From the NCBI GenBank assembly GCA_947184155.2, contig CAMXCT020001664.1, forward strand, positions 1-64,000: a stretch of 64,000 nucleotides of DNA. Direction: 5' to 3'. The position numbers were made by a program, and so were the translations under genes. Below the pieces are notes generated by a model, which saw nothing but the letters and a program-made list of their open reading frames with translations, made no database searches and was not told the origin of the DNA. This DNA comes from Cladocopium goreaui (Eukaryota > Sar > Dinophyceae > Suessiales > Symbiodiniaceae). This document shows positions 1 to 10,987 of this stretch, one piece after another. Position 1 is the stretch's first letter; every line of letters begins with the position of its first letter.

Positions 1-3000
1 TGACGAGACAAGTCCCACAAAGCACTCAGGAGCTGTGCCATACCTTGACATTGTCCATAATCTTCTTGACAGGACATTTGACGCATATTTGAACACAATT
101 GCTGCTAGGTCATCATCATCAGTTCTGCCTTGGTGCACTTGGTAGTACACCAACTTCTTCAGAGACCGCCAATCATACAGAGTTTTCACAATGGCCAGCA
201 AGTGAGCATCTTTGTACCAAGACAAAGCCCACGTCATGAGTTGCTCAACTCCTTCCTGGGGGGTTTTGATCTCAGAGATTTGTTCCGTATACCAGGTCCA
301 GCAAGGTCGGCTGACCAAGAGCATGATACATGCAGTCTCATGGTTGACATATGTCAAAGCTCGATGTAGCAGTTTCAAGCCCCCCAGATCCCCTTTGCAC
401 TTTTGAAATTTTGTATTTACTTCTTCAGGGGCTGGCAGCCCCTCATCTTCAAAGTACCAGTGCAGAAGGCAACGTGTGGCAAAAAACTCTTTGAGCTGTT
501 GGTGTGCACACTCATGCCAGGCGAACCACCTGCCTGGTTTTGGTAAGCCCTTCTTGGCTAGAAAGGATGGCAACTCTGACATGTGATTCCACATTTCTTC
601 ATCTGTTGGTGTCCTGCCAAAATCATCTTCAAAGTCCAGAGCCATGAGACACTTGTACCGCTGGAAGTGCTCCGAGTCCTGCTCCAAAAGTTTTTGCACA
701 ACATCATCAGCTACGAGTTTTACGTTGGATGATTTTTGAATGGTGTTAAAAAAACATAAAACTAATATGATAAGATTTTCCTTGAGTGAGTCCTCCATGA
801 CACATGTATCAAAGAAGTTGGCCAGGAGATCATACTTTTCGTCTCCAAAAGCCCCAGAGCCATGTGGCTTATAGTTGACTGACCAGGCATATGTTGTGGC
901 TAATACAGCCTCGTTGAACTTCGGGTCACAGCCATTGGACAGTTTCAGATCTCGAATCAGTCTGTGAACTTTATCACAGTGACAGTGTACAAGCAGATTG
1001 CAGTGTTGCAAGTAGGCCAAGCCTGCCTGGGCCACAATGTTACACCAAAGAAACAGGTCAAGGGGAAAATAACCATACAAACGTATTAAAACAATATACA
1101 TGTATTCTGCATTTACATATAATATACAATGAATGGCCACATGTCATGTGTCATAAATTCATACTTTTATGAAACCTTCCCATTTGATATTGCTGCTAAG
1201 AAACAGCACCTACACCGCCCTGATCAATCGAGACAGTGAGGATGGGTATATTCATAGCCTTTGACAAATCTTGGACATGTGTCTCACCAGTATGGACATC
1301 CTTGATCAAGACCTGGTTGCCTTGGACAATCCTCTTCTTGTCTGGACTCAGCGGAGACAAGTACATTGACAAAGGTGGAGTAAATGCTGGAAGTGAGAGT
1401 CGCCCCCGTGAAATGTGCCACAGCTGATGTGAAAGAGCAGCTAGAAACCTGCAGGCAGCCAAACGTTCAACTTTGCGTGTGGCGGCCAGAATCTCGATTT
1501 CCGGCTCCAGATCAAACTCAAGTGGGGCAATGACTTTGGATCTAGAGACATGTTGAATCGGGCAAAGAGCACAACTGTCCATCTCGTGAGAGTAACATAT
1601 GCTGACAATTGTTTCTTTTTGACTGTGAGTCGAAGCATCAGTCACCATGTTGATGTGTGGAATATTCAGGAACCCAGTTTTGACCTTCCCGAAATAAATT
1701 CCCAGCACTTTGCGGTTCCAGTACTCAACAGAAGATGCGTGTGCACCTCCTTGAACTTCATCACTGCGCAACTTGGCGACAACTGACAAGCTGCAGTTCT
1801 TTTCCCGAGCTGCTTCCAGCATGGTCCTATTGAGTCTGGGTGCACCAACACATGTGACTCATGAGTTTTTTGTCGGTCCACTTCGACGTTTCCTGGTGGA
1901 TGACACTTGTGACAAGAGTAGATTGTAATTGGTTCATCTAAATAAACCCAACATAAAGAAAGTGAAGCCAAAATTTGATCAAAACAACTAGCTGAAGTAA
2001 CATGGCTAGTTTCTTAAATTTTCTGGCAGGAGCAGCTTGTTGTGCCTGATGTGGTTGTTCTGGGGTATACATGTGCAGCAAAAACTGATCCATTGCAGTT
2101 GACACAAATGTCGCCATCAAATCTTTAAAATCCTGGAGCGGCTGTATTGACATTTGTCCCAGAACCGCTTTCTGCCTGGAGCGTCTAAAGCGTTCCAAAA
2201 TAGCAACAAAAATGATAACATCGACAACATGTACCTCCTCTTGCCAATCAGATGACAAATGTCCAGCATTGAACATAGCATGCCACTCCTGAGACCAAGC
2301 TGTAGTAATTCCTCTATGGACACTGCGAAGAAAAGCAGCCAATGCAAGATTCCCAGAAGAAGTCACCAACAAAGTTTCACCTCGATTCGCTGGAAACCTC
2401 ACCTGCACTCCAGCAACAGCACTCACCCAAGGCATCACCATGAAGCCAACTGCCTTCAAGTAGGACAACAGGAATTGAGCTTTGGCCTCCTCCCGAGCTC
2501 TGTTGACAAATGTAAACAGGCAGATCACCAGTGCCAAAGAAGTGCAGAGATTTCGGTCCAGTAGGCCTGGCCTCCAAGCAAGGCTGATTGGTTTGGCATC
2601 ACCAAAATCCAACCAACACTTCACTCCGGCATGAACACAAAATATTGAAAGTGTATCCAGCTAATTTTAAATGATAGGTTCTTACTAATAAATAAGATTT
2701 TTGAATCAACATTTCAGAAACCCCTACCTGGCGACAGCTGTCCTCAAACTCACATCATTCAAAGCAAAAGCTTTGTTTGTTACCGTCCCAAGAAGCTCTC
2801 GGTAGAACTTGTAGGAACCTCTCTTCTCATGCCCCTTTTCCCGGATGATGTCATAGAAGTACGCTATATCCCAGTGAATGCGATTAGCATCAGTGTTGTC
2901 AACATACCCCACAGTGCTTGGCAGCTGAAGGTTGTTGAAGACCATGAGTCTTGCATCATCCCGCACCATAGTAGCAGAGCACAGGGGACAAATGAGACAA

Positions 3001-5343
3001 CAGAAACAAAACTCCTGAACCACAATTCAGCTACAAGAACACCATAGACATACATCAACACAATTGCAGACTAATTGACTTCCTTTGATTCAACTGAAGC
3101 GCATGCCATTGCATCAAAGGAAATGCATAATTCTCAGAATCAAACTTGCTGATATAGTGGAGCTGCTCGCCATCAGCCTGTCAGCAACAATAATAAGAAT
3201 CAACATTATTACATGACAATAACTTGACTTGTGCTGCCACACTCACAAAGCAGGCTGATTTCACAATTCAAGTGATCCAATGTTTTCAACTCTTCGCAGT
3301 GAAGCCAAGCTCTCCTAATTTAAGATTGCCTGAAGGCATGTCAGCTGCTGGTGCTTCGAACAGGGTGCCTCCCCTATAGTACGAGATATTGCGGTCAACT
3401 GCACAAATGTCACAAAACAAAATTATATAAACAATAAAACATCATGTGCTTGTTCACACAAACAAAGGAAACATAGCAACTATGCCATCATCATTCACTT
3501 AGACAGATGACCACAATATGCAACCCACAGCACCACAGAAACATGCAGCACAAATGACTTCCCCTCAGGACATATGTCAGACCATGATGCCAATGACACA
3601 CGACACAAGGAACTGAACAGATGACCTCAGCCAAAACAGATGACCTCAGCCAAAAATCTGCTCGATCTCAGTCTCCATAGCAGTCTCACCTTCGGCCTCC
3701 ACAAGCTCCCACTCAGACGGCACATGTTCCATCTCCGACTGCCAGGTCCTCTCACACCTCATCGGGCAGTGGTGCAGAGGGATGCCGCCCCGACGTGAGG
3801 CCCTCCACTTTGACAGGCACTCATTGTGACACACATGTGCACAAGGCAGGGCTGTCACCGACTCTCCCACTTGGATCTTCTCCAAGCAGATGGGGCATGG
3901 ATCTGGCTCCTCTTCGACAGGCTCCGACACATGTGCTTCCACATCTGACGACAGGCTGTTGTCACTCTCATCATCAGACGTGGCATCTTCACGTGGAGGT
4001 GGGCGGGCAGCAGCCTTTGACTGAGCAGCAGGGACAGGTGTTCCAGGAGCACGACGATAAGCTCGAGCAGGAGTGGAAGGAGGTGCTGGAGTGTCAGGAG
4101 TCCCACCATGTGGCACAACTTGCTGCACAAATGTCGCAACAGGCTGCACATGTGTCACAGGGGCCACTGCAGTTGCTGGCTGTGTCACTGGGGCCACTGC
4201 AGTTGCTGGCTGGACTGTCGCAGCAGGGTGGACATGTGTCACTGGGGCCACTGCAGTTGCTGGCTGGACTGTCGCAGCAGGGTGAACATGTGTCACTGGG
4301 GCCACTGCAGTTGCTGGCTGGACTGTCGCAGCAGGCTGCACATGTGTCACAGGGGCCACTGCAGTTGCTGGCTGGACAGTGACAGATGTCCCATCAGCTT
4401 GTACCAGCTCTGGGGGCTGCACAGGGCTGTCTTGAGGTGGTGCAAGCCCAAGCATCTGACCAACATCACCATTCCCTGCGGACACCTCTGCCACAGAGCG
4501 CTTCTTCTTGGCCTTCATCCACGAATTGTCCTGATCAGTGCAACATGCAGAACAGCTCATATCCCAATATGATTTTTTTCACTCAGCCATGTAATGTGAA
4601 ACCAAAACATCAAAACACATAAAATATGTTCAAATTCATTTCGAGTGTCCCAGCCATGTGGATAGGCTTGCTGCAGGACAGCATCATCACATGGAGACAA
4701 AGGTAACTTGCTCACAATTGTCTCAATGTGTGCTTGGCCACAGGAGACCTTCACCCGGTTCATCGCCCGAATCCAGCAGTTGAAGAGATCTGTGTATGTC
4801 ACCACACCTGAGTCGGTCGGGAAACTGACTTACTCTATCAGTAAATGCATAGATTCACATTAACATAATAAAAGCATTATCATTATACTACCACACTACC
4901 AAAATACACTATAAGATACACACCATGGCACGAAGATCATTGATTCGAGTTGTAGGGTTCAACCGGGTACACATGTACACAAGGGCCAGCAGACCAGTCT
5001 GGCTCAAGGCATGAGTCATGCTAGGGTCCAAGTCTTTGCAAAGCCATTCCAATCCCTCTGACAAACGACACCGAGGTGTTTGACGCAAAAAGGTCACTGA
5101 AGAGGAAATCTTGTCCTGGACACCTGACCCAAGCATCTGTCCCCTCTCTGGTAGTGCACGACGCTCCTCTTGCTTCTCCTCCTCTTTCTTCTCTTCCTTC
5201 ACCTCCCTTTCATCCCCCGATTCCTCATCAAGAGCTGGTTGCTGCATTGCCATCTGTGCCATTTGGGGCAACATCATCATCAAAGGGTTCATCATCATTT
5301 GCTGCTGCTGAACCCTCTGACGCTTCGATGCTGACATTGGCAT
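1..5343 (-). CDS. Gene A: multi-exon RING-finger protein of a dinoflagellate-type family, 3' end outside window
   Basis: Exons run down the minus strand: about 5343-4920, 4807-4617, 4530-3651, 3398-3298, 3177-3080, 3014-2730, 2628-1990, 1960-1205 and 1060 to below 1. The start is the ATG at 5343 (MPMSASKRQRV), followed by a Gln/Met stretch and a Lys/Glu stretch. Intron 1 fits in phase with donor GTATCT, joining RAMV to VTYTDLFNCWIR. The RING lies in exon 3. Exon 6 has a Cys-rich start (EFCFCCLICPLC) that may bind zinc. The last visible exon is open from about 1060 to the window edge and includes WFAWHECAHQQLKEF and GLAYLQHCNLL. From memory this arrangement (RING, a CHKC motif, a VTDASTHS block, then a W-x-AW-x4-AH block) occurs in uncharacterised dinoflagellate proteins; that is recall, not a search. 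Function is unknown; the RING suggests ubiquitin ligase activity. A possible frameshift lies near 1833. Confidence 0.7.
3651..4530 (-). CDS. Exon 3 of gene A: Pro/Thr/Val repeat region plus RING finger
   Basis: This exon opens after an AG acceptor with DNSWMKAKKKR. It then has about four copies of a 21-22-residue Val/Ala/Pro/Thr repeat (units such as VQPATAVAPVTHVHPAA), a Pro/Ala linker and an acidic stretch (DDESDNSLSSDVEAH). A RING-like domain follows: CPICLEKI, then CAHVCHNECL, then HHCPMRC. The spacing C-x2-C ... C-x-H-x2-H-x2-C (here C-A-H-V-C-H-N-E-C) ... C-x3-C fits a RING finger with a slightly unusual second zinc pair. The frame hits a stop at 3646-3648. A GC donor (G|GCTGAG at 3651) keeps phase with the next exon (DRNISYYRGGTLFEAP), so the stop is probably intronic. 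RING domains bind E2 enzymes in ubiquitin transfer; substrates cannot be guessed here. Confidence 0.75.
4133..4378 (-). repeat. About 63-66-bp in-frame tandem repeat inside the gene A RING exon
   Basis: On the plus strand the unit carries ACATGTGTCAC followed by GGGGCCACTGCAGTTGCTGG. There are about four copies plus a shortened one (near 4183) lacking the ACATGTG part. The repeat stays in frame and makes a low-complexity Val/Ala/Pro/Thr linker. Each full unit contains one ACANNTGT octamer, so the octamer is copied with the repeat. Confidence 0.85.
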
Positions 5344-5482
5344 GGCTCAGTACAGATGACAAATCAGCACAAAAGAGGACACTTGAATTGACCGAGATCG
5401 CTGCACATACCCCACAAATCAGCACAAGTGTCCAATGGTTGTCCATTGTTTTTTTTTGCATTCTATATTTTTTTTACTAGTG

Positions 5483-5622
5483 TTTTGAGAGATTTTGAGA
5501 AATTTTGAGAGATTTTGAGAGATTTTGAGAAATTTTGAGAAATTTTCACTTCACCCAGCAATACTACTTTTCAATTACAATGGTTCCCATGCCTCTGATT
5601 TTGAGAGATTTTGAGAAAATTC
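5483..5622. repeat. 10-bp tandem repeat GAGAGATTTT/GAGAAATTTT
   Basis: About eight copies of TTTTGAGAGA / TTTTGAGAAA lie just upstream of the gene A start codon, with a second short patch near 5599-5620. This may be promoter-proximal, but no regulatory element is recognisable. Confidence 0.85.
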
Positions 5623-6087
5623 TAGCCAGTTTTTTTAAGTTTTATTTTCTAGGTTCGACTTGCTGCCCCATGGGATTGCAGGCATCTGTTGTGACAATGG
5701 TTGATCTCACATGCAGTCAGTATCATACTTGCTGGTGGTGTTGCAGTTGCTGCCACGCCTTGACAGTTGACGCCACTGCACCATGAAGAGAAGACACCTG
5801 TGACAGTTCCATTGTGCTTCACTTATAATGTTTGCTGTGAGTCTAGCTCTATATTGTATCAGGACTGGAAAACTTTTACAAATCCAGTTTTATGATGGAT
5901 GACCATGTTTATATCAACCAACGTATGTGCAACTGCATCATCCTAGTCACTTTGACATGTGTCCACAGGTGGAATGAAGGATTGCAGAGTACACATCATG
6001 CACTGAGACATTGAATTAAACACATGTCTCATGAATGTGATTTTGCAATATACTAAGGTTTGGACCGATGTGCCCCAAGTCCACGAT

Positions 6088-6366
6088 CATAAGTGCCAAT
6101 AATCACAAACTGTTCACCTAGTGAGAACATGTGTCAGACCAAGTGCAAGAGTTACATATGTTCAGCTCAAATGCCCCTGAAATCAACATAGCTTAGGCGC
6201 AAACACACAACCCCTGCGAACTGAAGGGTTCAGCAAGGAAGGGTTGTATGTTTGCGCCTAAGCTATGTTGATTTCAGGGGCATTTGAGCTGAACATATGT
6301 AACTCTTGCACTTGGTCTGACACATGTTCTCACTAGGTGAACAGTTTGTGATTATTGGCACTTATG
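6088..6366. repeat. Near-perfect inverted repeat, 127-bp arms and a 25-nt loop (fold-back element)
   Basis: The left arm 6088-6214 (starting CATAAGTGCCAATAATC) is the reverse complement of 6240-6366 with only a couple of mismatches near the loop (for example ACACACAA against ATACAACC). The loop is about 6215-6239. It lies between gene A (start 5343) and the end of gene B (about 6783). No transposase or clear target duplication is seen. Two ACANNTGT octamers sit in each arm. Near identity of the arms suggests recent formation or gene conversion. Confidence 0.92.
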
Positions 6367-6395
6367 TCGCAGCATTTGATTGGTCCTGAGAAAGG

Positions 6396-6530
6396 AAACA
6401 GCATCCATAGCCTGTGGTGAATCTTGGACATGTGTCTCACCAGTATCACACCAGTGCATTGACAAAGGTGCAGTAAATGCTGGAAGTGAGAGTCTCAACC
6501 CTGAAATGTGCCACAGCTCTGGACTTTCCC
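6396..6530 (-). pseudogene. Degenerate partial copy of a gene A exon
   Basis: This stretch repeats the plus-strand text of 1205-1430: AAACAGCA, then CATAGCCT, then ATCTTGGACATGTGTCTCAC, then CATTGACAAAGGTG and AGTAAATGCTGGAAGTGAGA, then GAAATGTGCCACAGCT. Against the original it lacks a block near its start and roughly 70 bases after CACCAGTAT, which removes the DKKRIVQG part of the gene A protein. The reading frame is broken. It directly follows the 6088-6366 inverted repeat, so it is best read as a dead, internally deleted duplicate of the exon at about 1960-1205. Confidence 0.8.
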
Positions 6531-6782
6531 ATCACCACCTCATGCCACAGATTCAATCACAGAGATTTTGAAAGATAAACAAGACAGCTGGCAAACTTGC
6601 ACAAGGCTGTTTAAAGAATAGTGACTCAAACAATGTAGACGTTAAAGCAGCAAAGTGCTAAGATGGTCACATTGTTGTGGCACACCATGCACCACTCATC
6701 ACCTTGAGTGAACAATGCAGTAAGTCAAACAAGTGTGACACATGTTTCATGTGGCAAACATCCATGAGATATGGTGCTCAGA

Positions 6783-9700
6783 TCAATGACAATATGGAGC
6801 AATCAACTTTGTTAAGAGCAACGCTTCTCTGTCAGCGACTGCAGACCTCAGTGCACCACAGGAGCAATGATAATATAGATGTAATATATGACGATTCTGT
6901 GTTTGCTTTATATTATACACTGCATTTTGAATATTTTCTTGATCAGATTTATTGAGTACAAACTCTTCACTCAAGGATTTTGTACTTCCATGTTATGTCG
7001 CTGAGTCCTGAGCACTATTGCCACAAGTAAAGCACCTTGGGATAAAATTGATGCACACGTCAAGGTGGTTAATTACACAAGTCTACAATGGACAATTGAC
7101 ACATGTCACGGAATCATTGACTCACAGAGAGCTCCAAAGAGACCTTTTTTTTCCATTGCACGCAGTGCTATGCAGTTTGGGAAGCGGCATGTCACTTATG
7201 ATGCAAAGTGACAGCAAAATGACCCATCCAGCAATGTGTCTTGACCACCATGAACCAAACAAATTTTCAACTGTGTATGCCTGGAGGATTAAATTTGGAC
7301 ATACATATTCTTATCCTTATCGATATATATTACTTAAATTTATATAATAATAATAATAATAATATATATATATGAACATCTTGCACATTAAGACACATTG
7401 CTGGTTTGATCAAACAATGTCAGACAAATGTTGACAAATGTAATCCCTTGATAGATATTGATAAATGTTCCTACCGGGAAACTAGCTCCAATTGTCTCAG
7501 CTCTCTCAGACAGTTGTCTTAGTTCGAGTGTCAAAGCAGACAAGCACACCAAACTGCAGCAATCAAATCATGCAACACAAGGATTCTGATGAATGAGAAG
7601 ACACATGTTCAAAATGCAAAAGAGCAAAATACAAATATAATTAAATGAGGCAAGGTACCCAAATTCGCAGCGAAGTAGCGCTGATTGGAACGTCGAAAAC
7701 GAGGGTCCCGAAAGAGCAGCTTGAACCTGAGACACACGAGCCATCAGCATATACACAGGAAAGCTCAATTTGGACATATGAAACATTTGTGCACAACCAG
7801 TAGCAGCAGCTTCACCATGCGAACTCTTCCAAGCTCGAAATCTTGAAGGTTCCAGAACAATCCGATGGTGCTATTGTAGATCCCATGGTCCTCCATGATC
7901 TCATTCCTTAGATAAGTCACAAGTGCCAGGAGTGATAGACACAAGTTCTGAAACACATGTCAAATGAATTAGTACAGTCATTAAAGTCGAAAGCCAAGCT
8001 ACATCACTTCATCTGGAATGTCGAATTGTGGGATCTCCAGCTGCTCTCCGGACAAATGTGGCTCATCCTCCTCCTCCTCCTCATCCTCTATCACCTCCAC
8101 ATAGTCCTCCTCCTCTGACTCATGTCCCGCTGACACATGTCTCTTGCCCGTCCCCTTGCGCCACGGGAGGGGCACCCCCGGAGGGGGGGGAGGAGGCGAC
8201 ACTTGTCGCTTCTTTCGCCAGGACACGCTCTTCGATCTCGCACGGCTCTTCGATCTCGCGTGCCTGGCTCCACCTGCAGCCATTGGAGGTGAAGGGGATG
8301 ACAAGAAAGGGATGAAGTCATCATCCACCATCATCCCATCATCACCATCATCCCCATCATCCCCATCATCACTATCATCCCCATCATTACCATCATCCCC
8401 ATCATCACCATCATCACCATCATCATCCACCTCCATGCATCCCCAACCTCCTCCGACAATTGTACACTCTTCATCATCCTCCTCAAAGGCCGAGGTGTTG
8501 ACATGTGTCCTTCTTGATGACGAGGCAGCCTTCGCACTGGCCCCCAAGAACTCTGTCCCCGTCTTGTTCTTGGGCATTGCCTTCACCTTGGCCTTGGGCA
8601 TGGCCTGCAAGTGGACAAAGTGACAATTGTGAGACATATGTCAGCAACATCCAGCTCAGACACATCAAACATTCAGATGCTATTCACATCAGTTTGCAAG
8701 ACTTGCTCAACACAACAATACAACTGCATTTGCAGCCTTAAGTTAGTTTCACAGCAACAGCAATGACAAATCTCTAGCCTTGGGGGCTGGTCCGACAGTT
8801 GTACCACTTCTGACTTCCTCGATGTAGGGGACCAAGTGGTCAAACCTGGGCAACATGACATGGGTTATGCAAAATGTCAATCATTACACAACTGTTTGTT
8901 CCATTTGAAGGGTACTTAAGCTAATTTTCTCCAACAGTGAAGTCAAATTCAGATTTGAGCACAGTGTGAAAATGAATCTAATGCAGCCAGAAAACCCTTT
9001 GAAGTAGCCGCTTTTGAATTGACATATGTAGCGGTTAATGTATTCAGCTGTATGCCTCTTAAAGTCGTTAAACTGCACGTCGGTCGTGGACAGCAACTGA
9101 GACATTGTGTCAACCCAGGACATTTCTCCCTTCATATAGGAATGACACATGTGCACGTCTTGTTTCCAATCTGTGCTCGTGGACTGGATGCAGAGCACAG
9201 GCTGGCACCCGATGGCCTTAGGTTGAAAAGAAATGAATAGCTGAATTGAAAGACATCAGCAGCAATCTCAATCAAGACAAGTATTTCAAGCCAAGTTGCA
9301 ATCAAAATGCCGTACAAGGTCATGGCGCAGACAATTGTACGGTGCCAGCCAGCTGTGCATGAGATCCTGCAGGACATATGTCAATAGTTGACTATGTAAC
9401 ATGTGTCAAACCCACTTTGTCATTTTTCACATAAAAAACAAATCAGCAAACAGGTTTCCTCACCAGAGGTGCAGGACTTTCCAGGATCCAGTCCATGGTC
9501 TCCATGAAGTCAGGATGCTCCATCACCTGCAATCAAGAAGTATATATACAAGAATGCACTGAAACTTCAATTCCAGACTCATCAAACCAGAACATGACAC
9601 AGATTCAGACACATTTCAGAACATGACCACACCTGTCGCTGGATAGCTTCATGCCAGCCAGACAAATGTGCATTTCGGAAGGGTCCTGGAGCTCGCCTTA

Positions 9701-10987
9701 ATGAAGTCAAGATTTTGAATTCAAACTTGCCCAACATTCCTGCATGACTTGAAGATAATTTTACAAGCCAAACACATGGGGCAATGGAATAGTACAGCCA
9801 AGGGACTCCACTGCCATGCCCAGGTCAACCCGGTGCCACTCGTTCGGGGACATGAACTGACACATGTCTCCAACGTTCTTCATCCAATGGTCCGACACAT
9901 ATTCCTGCAGGAAAGAGGCTATCATGCATATCAAACAGTTAAACAAAAAAGGCAAGAAGTACCAATCAGTTTCCTCAAGGCAAACCAACACAACATGCAA
10001 AAAGCAGTCATGCACAGCAACATCAATCAGTCCTCACGCATGTTCTGCCATTTCTTGCCCTGGCCGTATCCCGCAATGACCACTTTCATAGGCCACTGCA
10101 GAATCTTGCCACGGTGGTACCGGGAGGACAGTTGTCCGATGCAGTCCGGCAGGACACTTTTTTCAGCGGCATCGCGGACAATCTCAGCCAGCGACCGAAT
10201 CAAGTCAGACAGAAGGGAAACAACAGGTGATCCATCAGAATTGAAACAGACCATGCACTCCCTATAGATACTTTGAACGTCTGAATGTTTTAGATAAATA
10301 TGCTGCCAAGTTACTGTTCTGATCTCATCCAGGGTTTTTCCACGGAAGATGATCGGGGAACCCATGATGGATCTGGAGCCTTAATCACAACAAGTCAGAC
10401 ACTTTCAGTGCCCTCAATCACAGGAAAAGGCATTATTCAAGACAAATGTGACAGCTATGATTTTTTCTGAAAGTGAAAGGCAGATCTGAGAACCTGTCCT
10501 TTTGACGTGCCGCCAGCTTGATGTGAGGCTCCAGCTCGTGACATCGCCCTTCTTCTCTTCCGACAGTTGTCCACAAATCTCCGTGGCCCGGGCCGGGCTC
10601 AGCAGCGAGAGCAAGTAGATGGCCTGATCCAGAGAAGCACAGCATTCAACAATGCAGCAGCTCATCACCAGCTCATCACATTTGAACAGTGACAATAAAC
10701 AAGAAGGCAAGACAAAATCATAAAAGCAGACATGGCACTTGCTGGGCTTTCCTGAATCAAGATCTGATCAATGCAGAATTGACACATGTAAACTGTAAAC
10801 TTCTCATCAGTGACAATGTAGCAACTGCAAACAGTGTGTCATTTAGAAAGAAACTTGAACAGTTCAGTGCACAATCTGGCAAGGCTTGACTTGAGGTTAA
10901 GACAAGAGTCCGATGCCCTTCAAGAGCCTCTCGCTCTGAATCAGATAGTGCCAGGTGCTCCAGAGCCGCACTATTGCCCGAGGACAT
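6783..10987 (-). CDS. Gene B: unrecognised multi-exon protein with acidic Asp/Gly-repeat region
   Basis: Likely start is the ATG at 10987 (MSSGNSAALEHLALSDSE). Exons in order: about 10987-10890; 10623-10494 (AIYLLSLLSPARATEICGQL); 10372-10038 (SLLSDLIRSLAEIVRDAAEK); 9904-9765 (EYVSDHWMKNVGDMCQF); about 9700-9638 (RAPGPFRNAHLSGWHEAIQR); about 9527-9463 (VMEHPDFMETMDWILESPAP); about 9369-9295; about 9208-8985; about 8848-8775 (FDHLVPYIEEVRSGTTVGPA); 8604-8003; about 7945-7805; 7730-7652; 7560-7472. A terminal exon (ADREALLLTKLIAPYCH, stop near 6783) is possible. Phases match where checked: GAATTTGG|GTACC joins T|TTGGTG to give CEFGLVCLSALTLELRQL. No known domain is recognised. The gene is in tandem with A and C on the same strand. 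Confidence 0.6.
7999..8604 (-). CDS. Gene B exon with (Asp-Asp-Gly)n tract, basic SR-like patch and acidic tail
   Basis: After acceptor TTGCAG the exon reads AMPKAKVKAMPKNKTGTEF. It has an Asp/Gly tract (DDGDDGDDG type, from CATCATCACC-like repeats at about 8325-8435), a basic patch (ARHARSKSRARSKS), a poly-Pro run, and a Glu-rich end (EVIEDEEEEEDEPHL). The frame ends in TAG at 7999-8001. A donor GAA|GTGATG just before it keeps phase with the next exon (NLCLSLLALVTYLRNEI), so this stop may be intronic. The composition suggests a nuclear, disordered segment; no function is claimed. Confidence 0.75.
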   Translation of the reverse strand, partial: AMPKAKVKAMPKNKTGTEFLGASAKAASSSRRTHVNTSAFEEDDEECTIVGGGWGCMEVDDDGDDGDDGDDGNDGDDSDDGDDGDDGDDGMMVDDDFIPFLSSPSPPMAAGGARHARSKSRARSKSVSWRKKRQVSPPPPPPGVPLPWRKGTGKRHVSAGHESEEEDYVEVIEDEEEEEDEPHLSGEQLEIPQFDIPDEVM

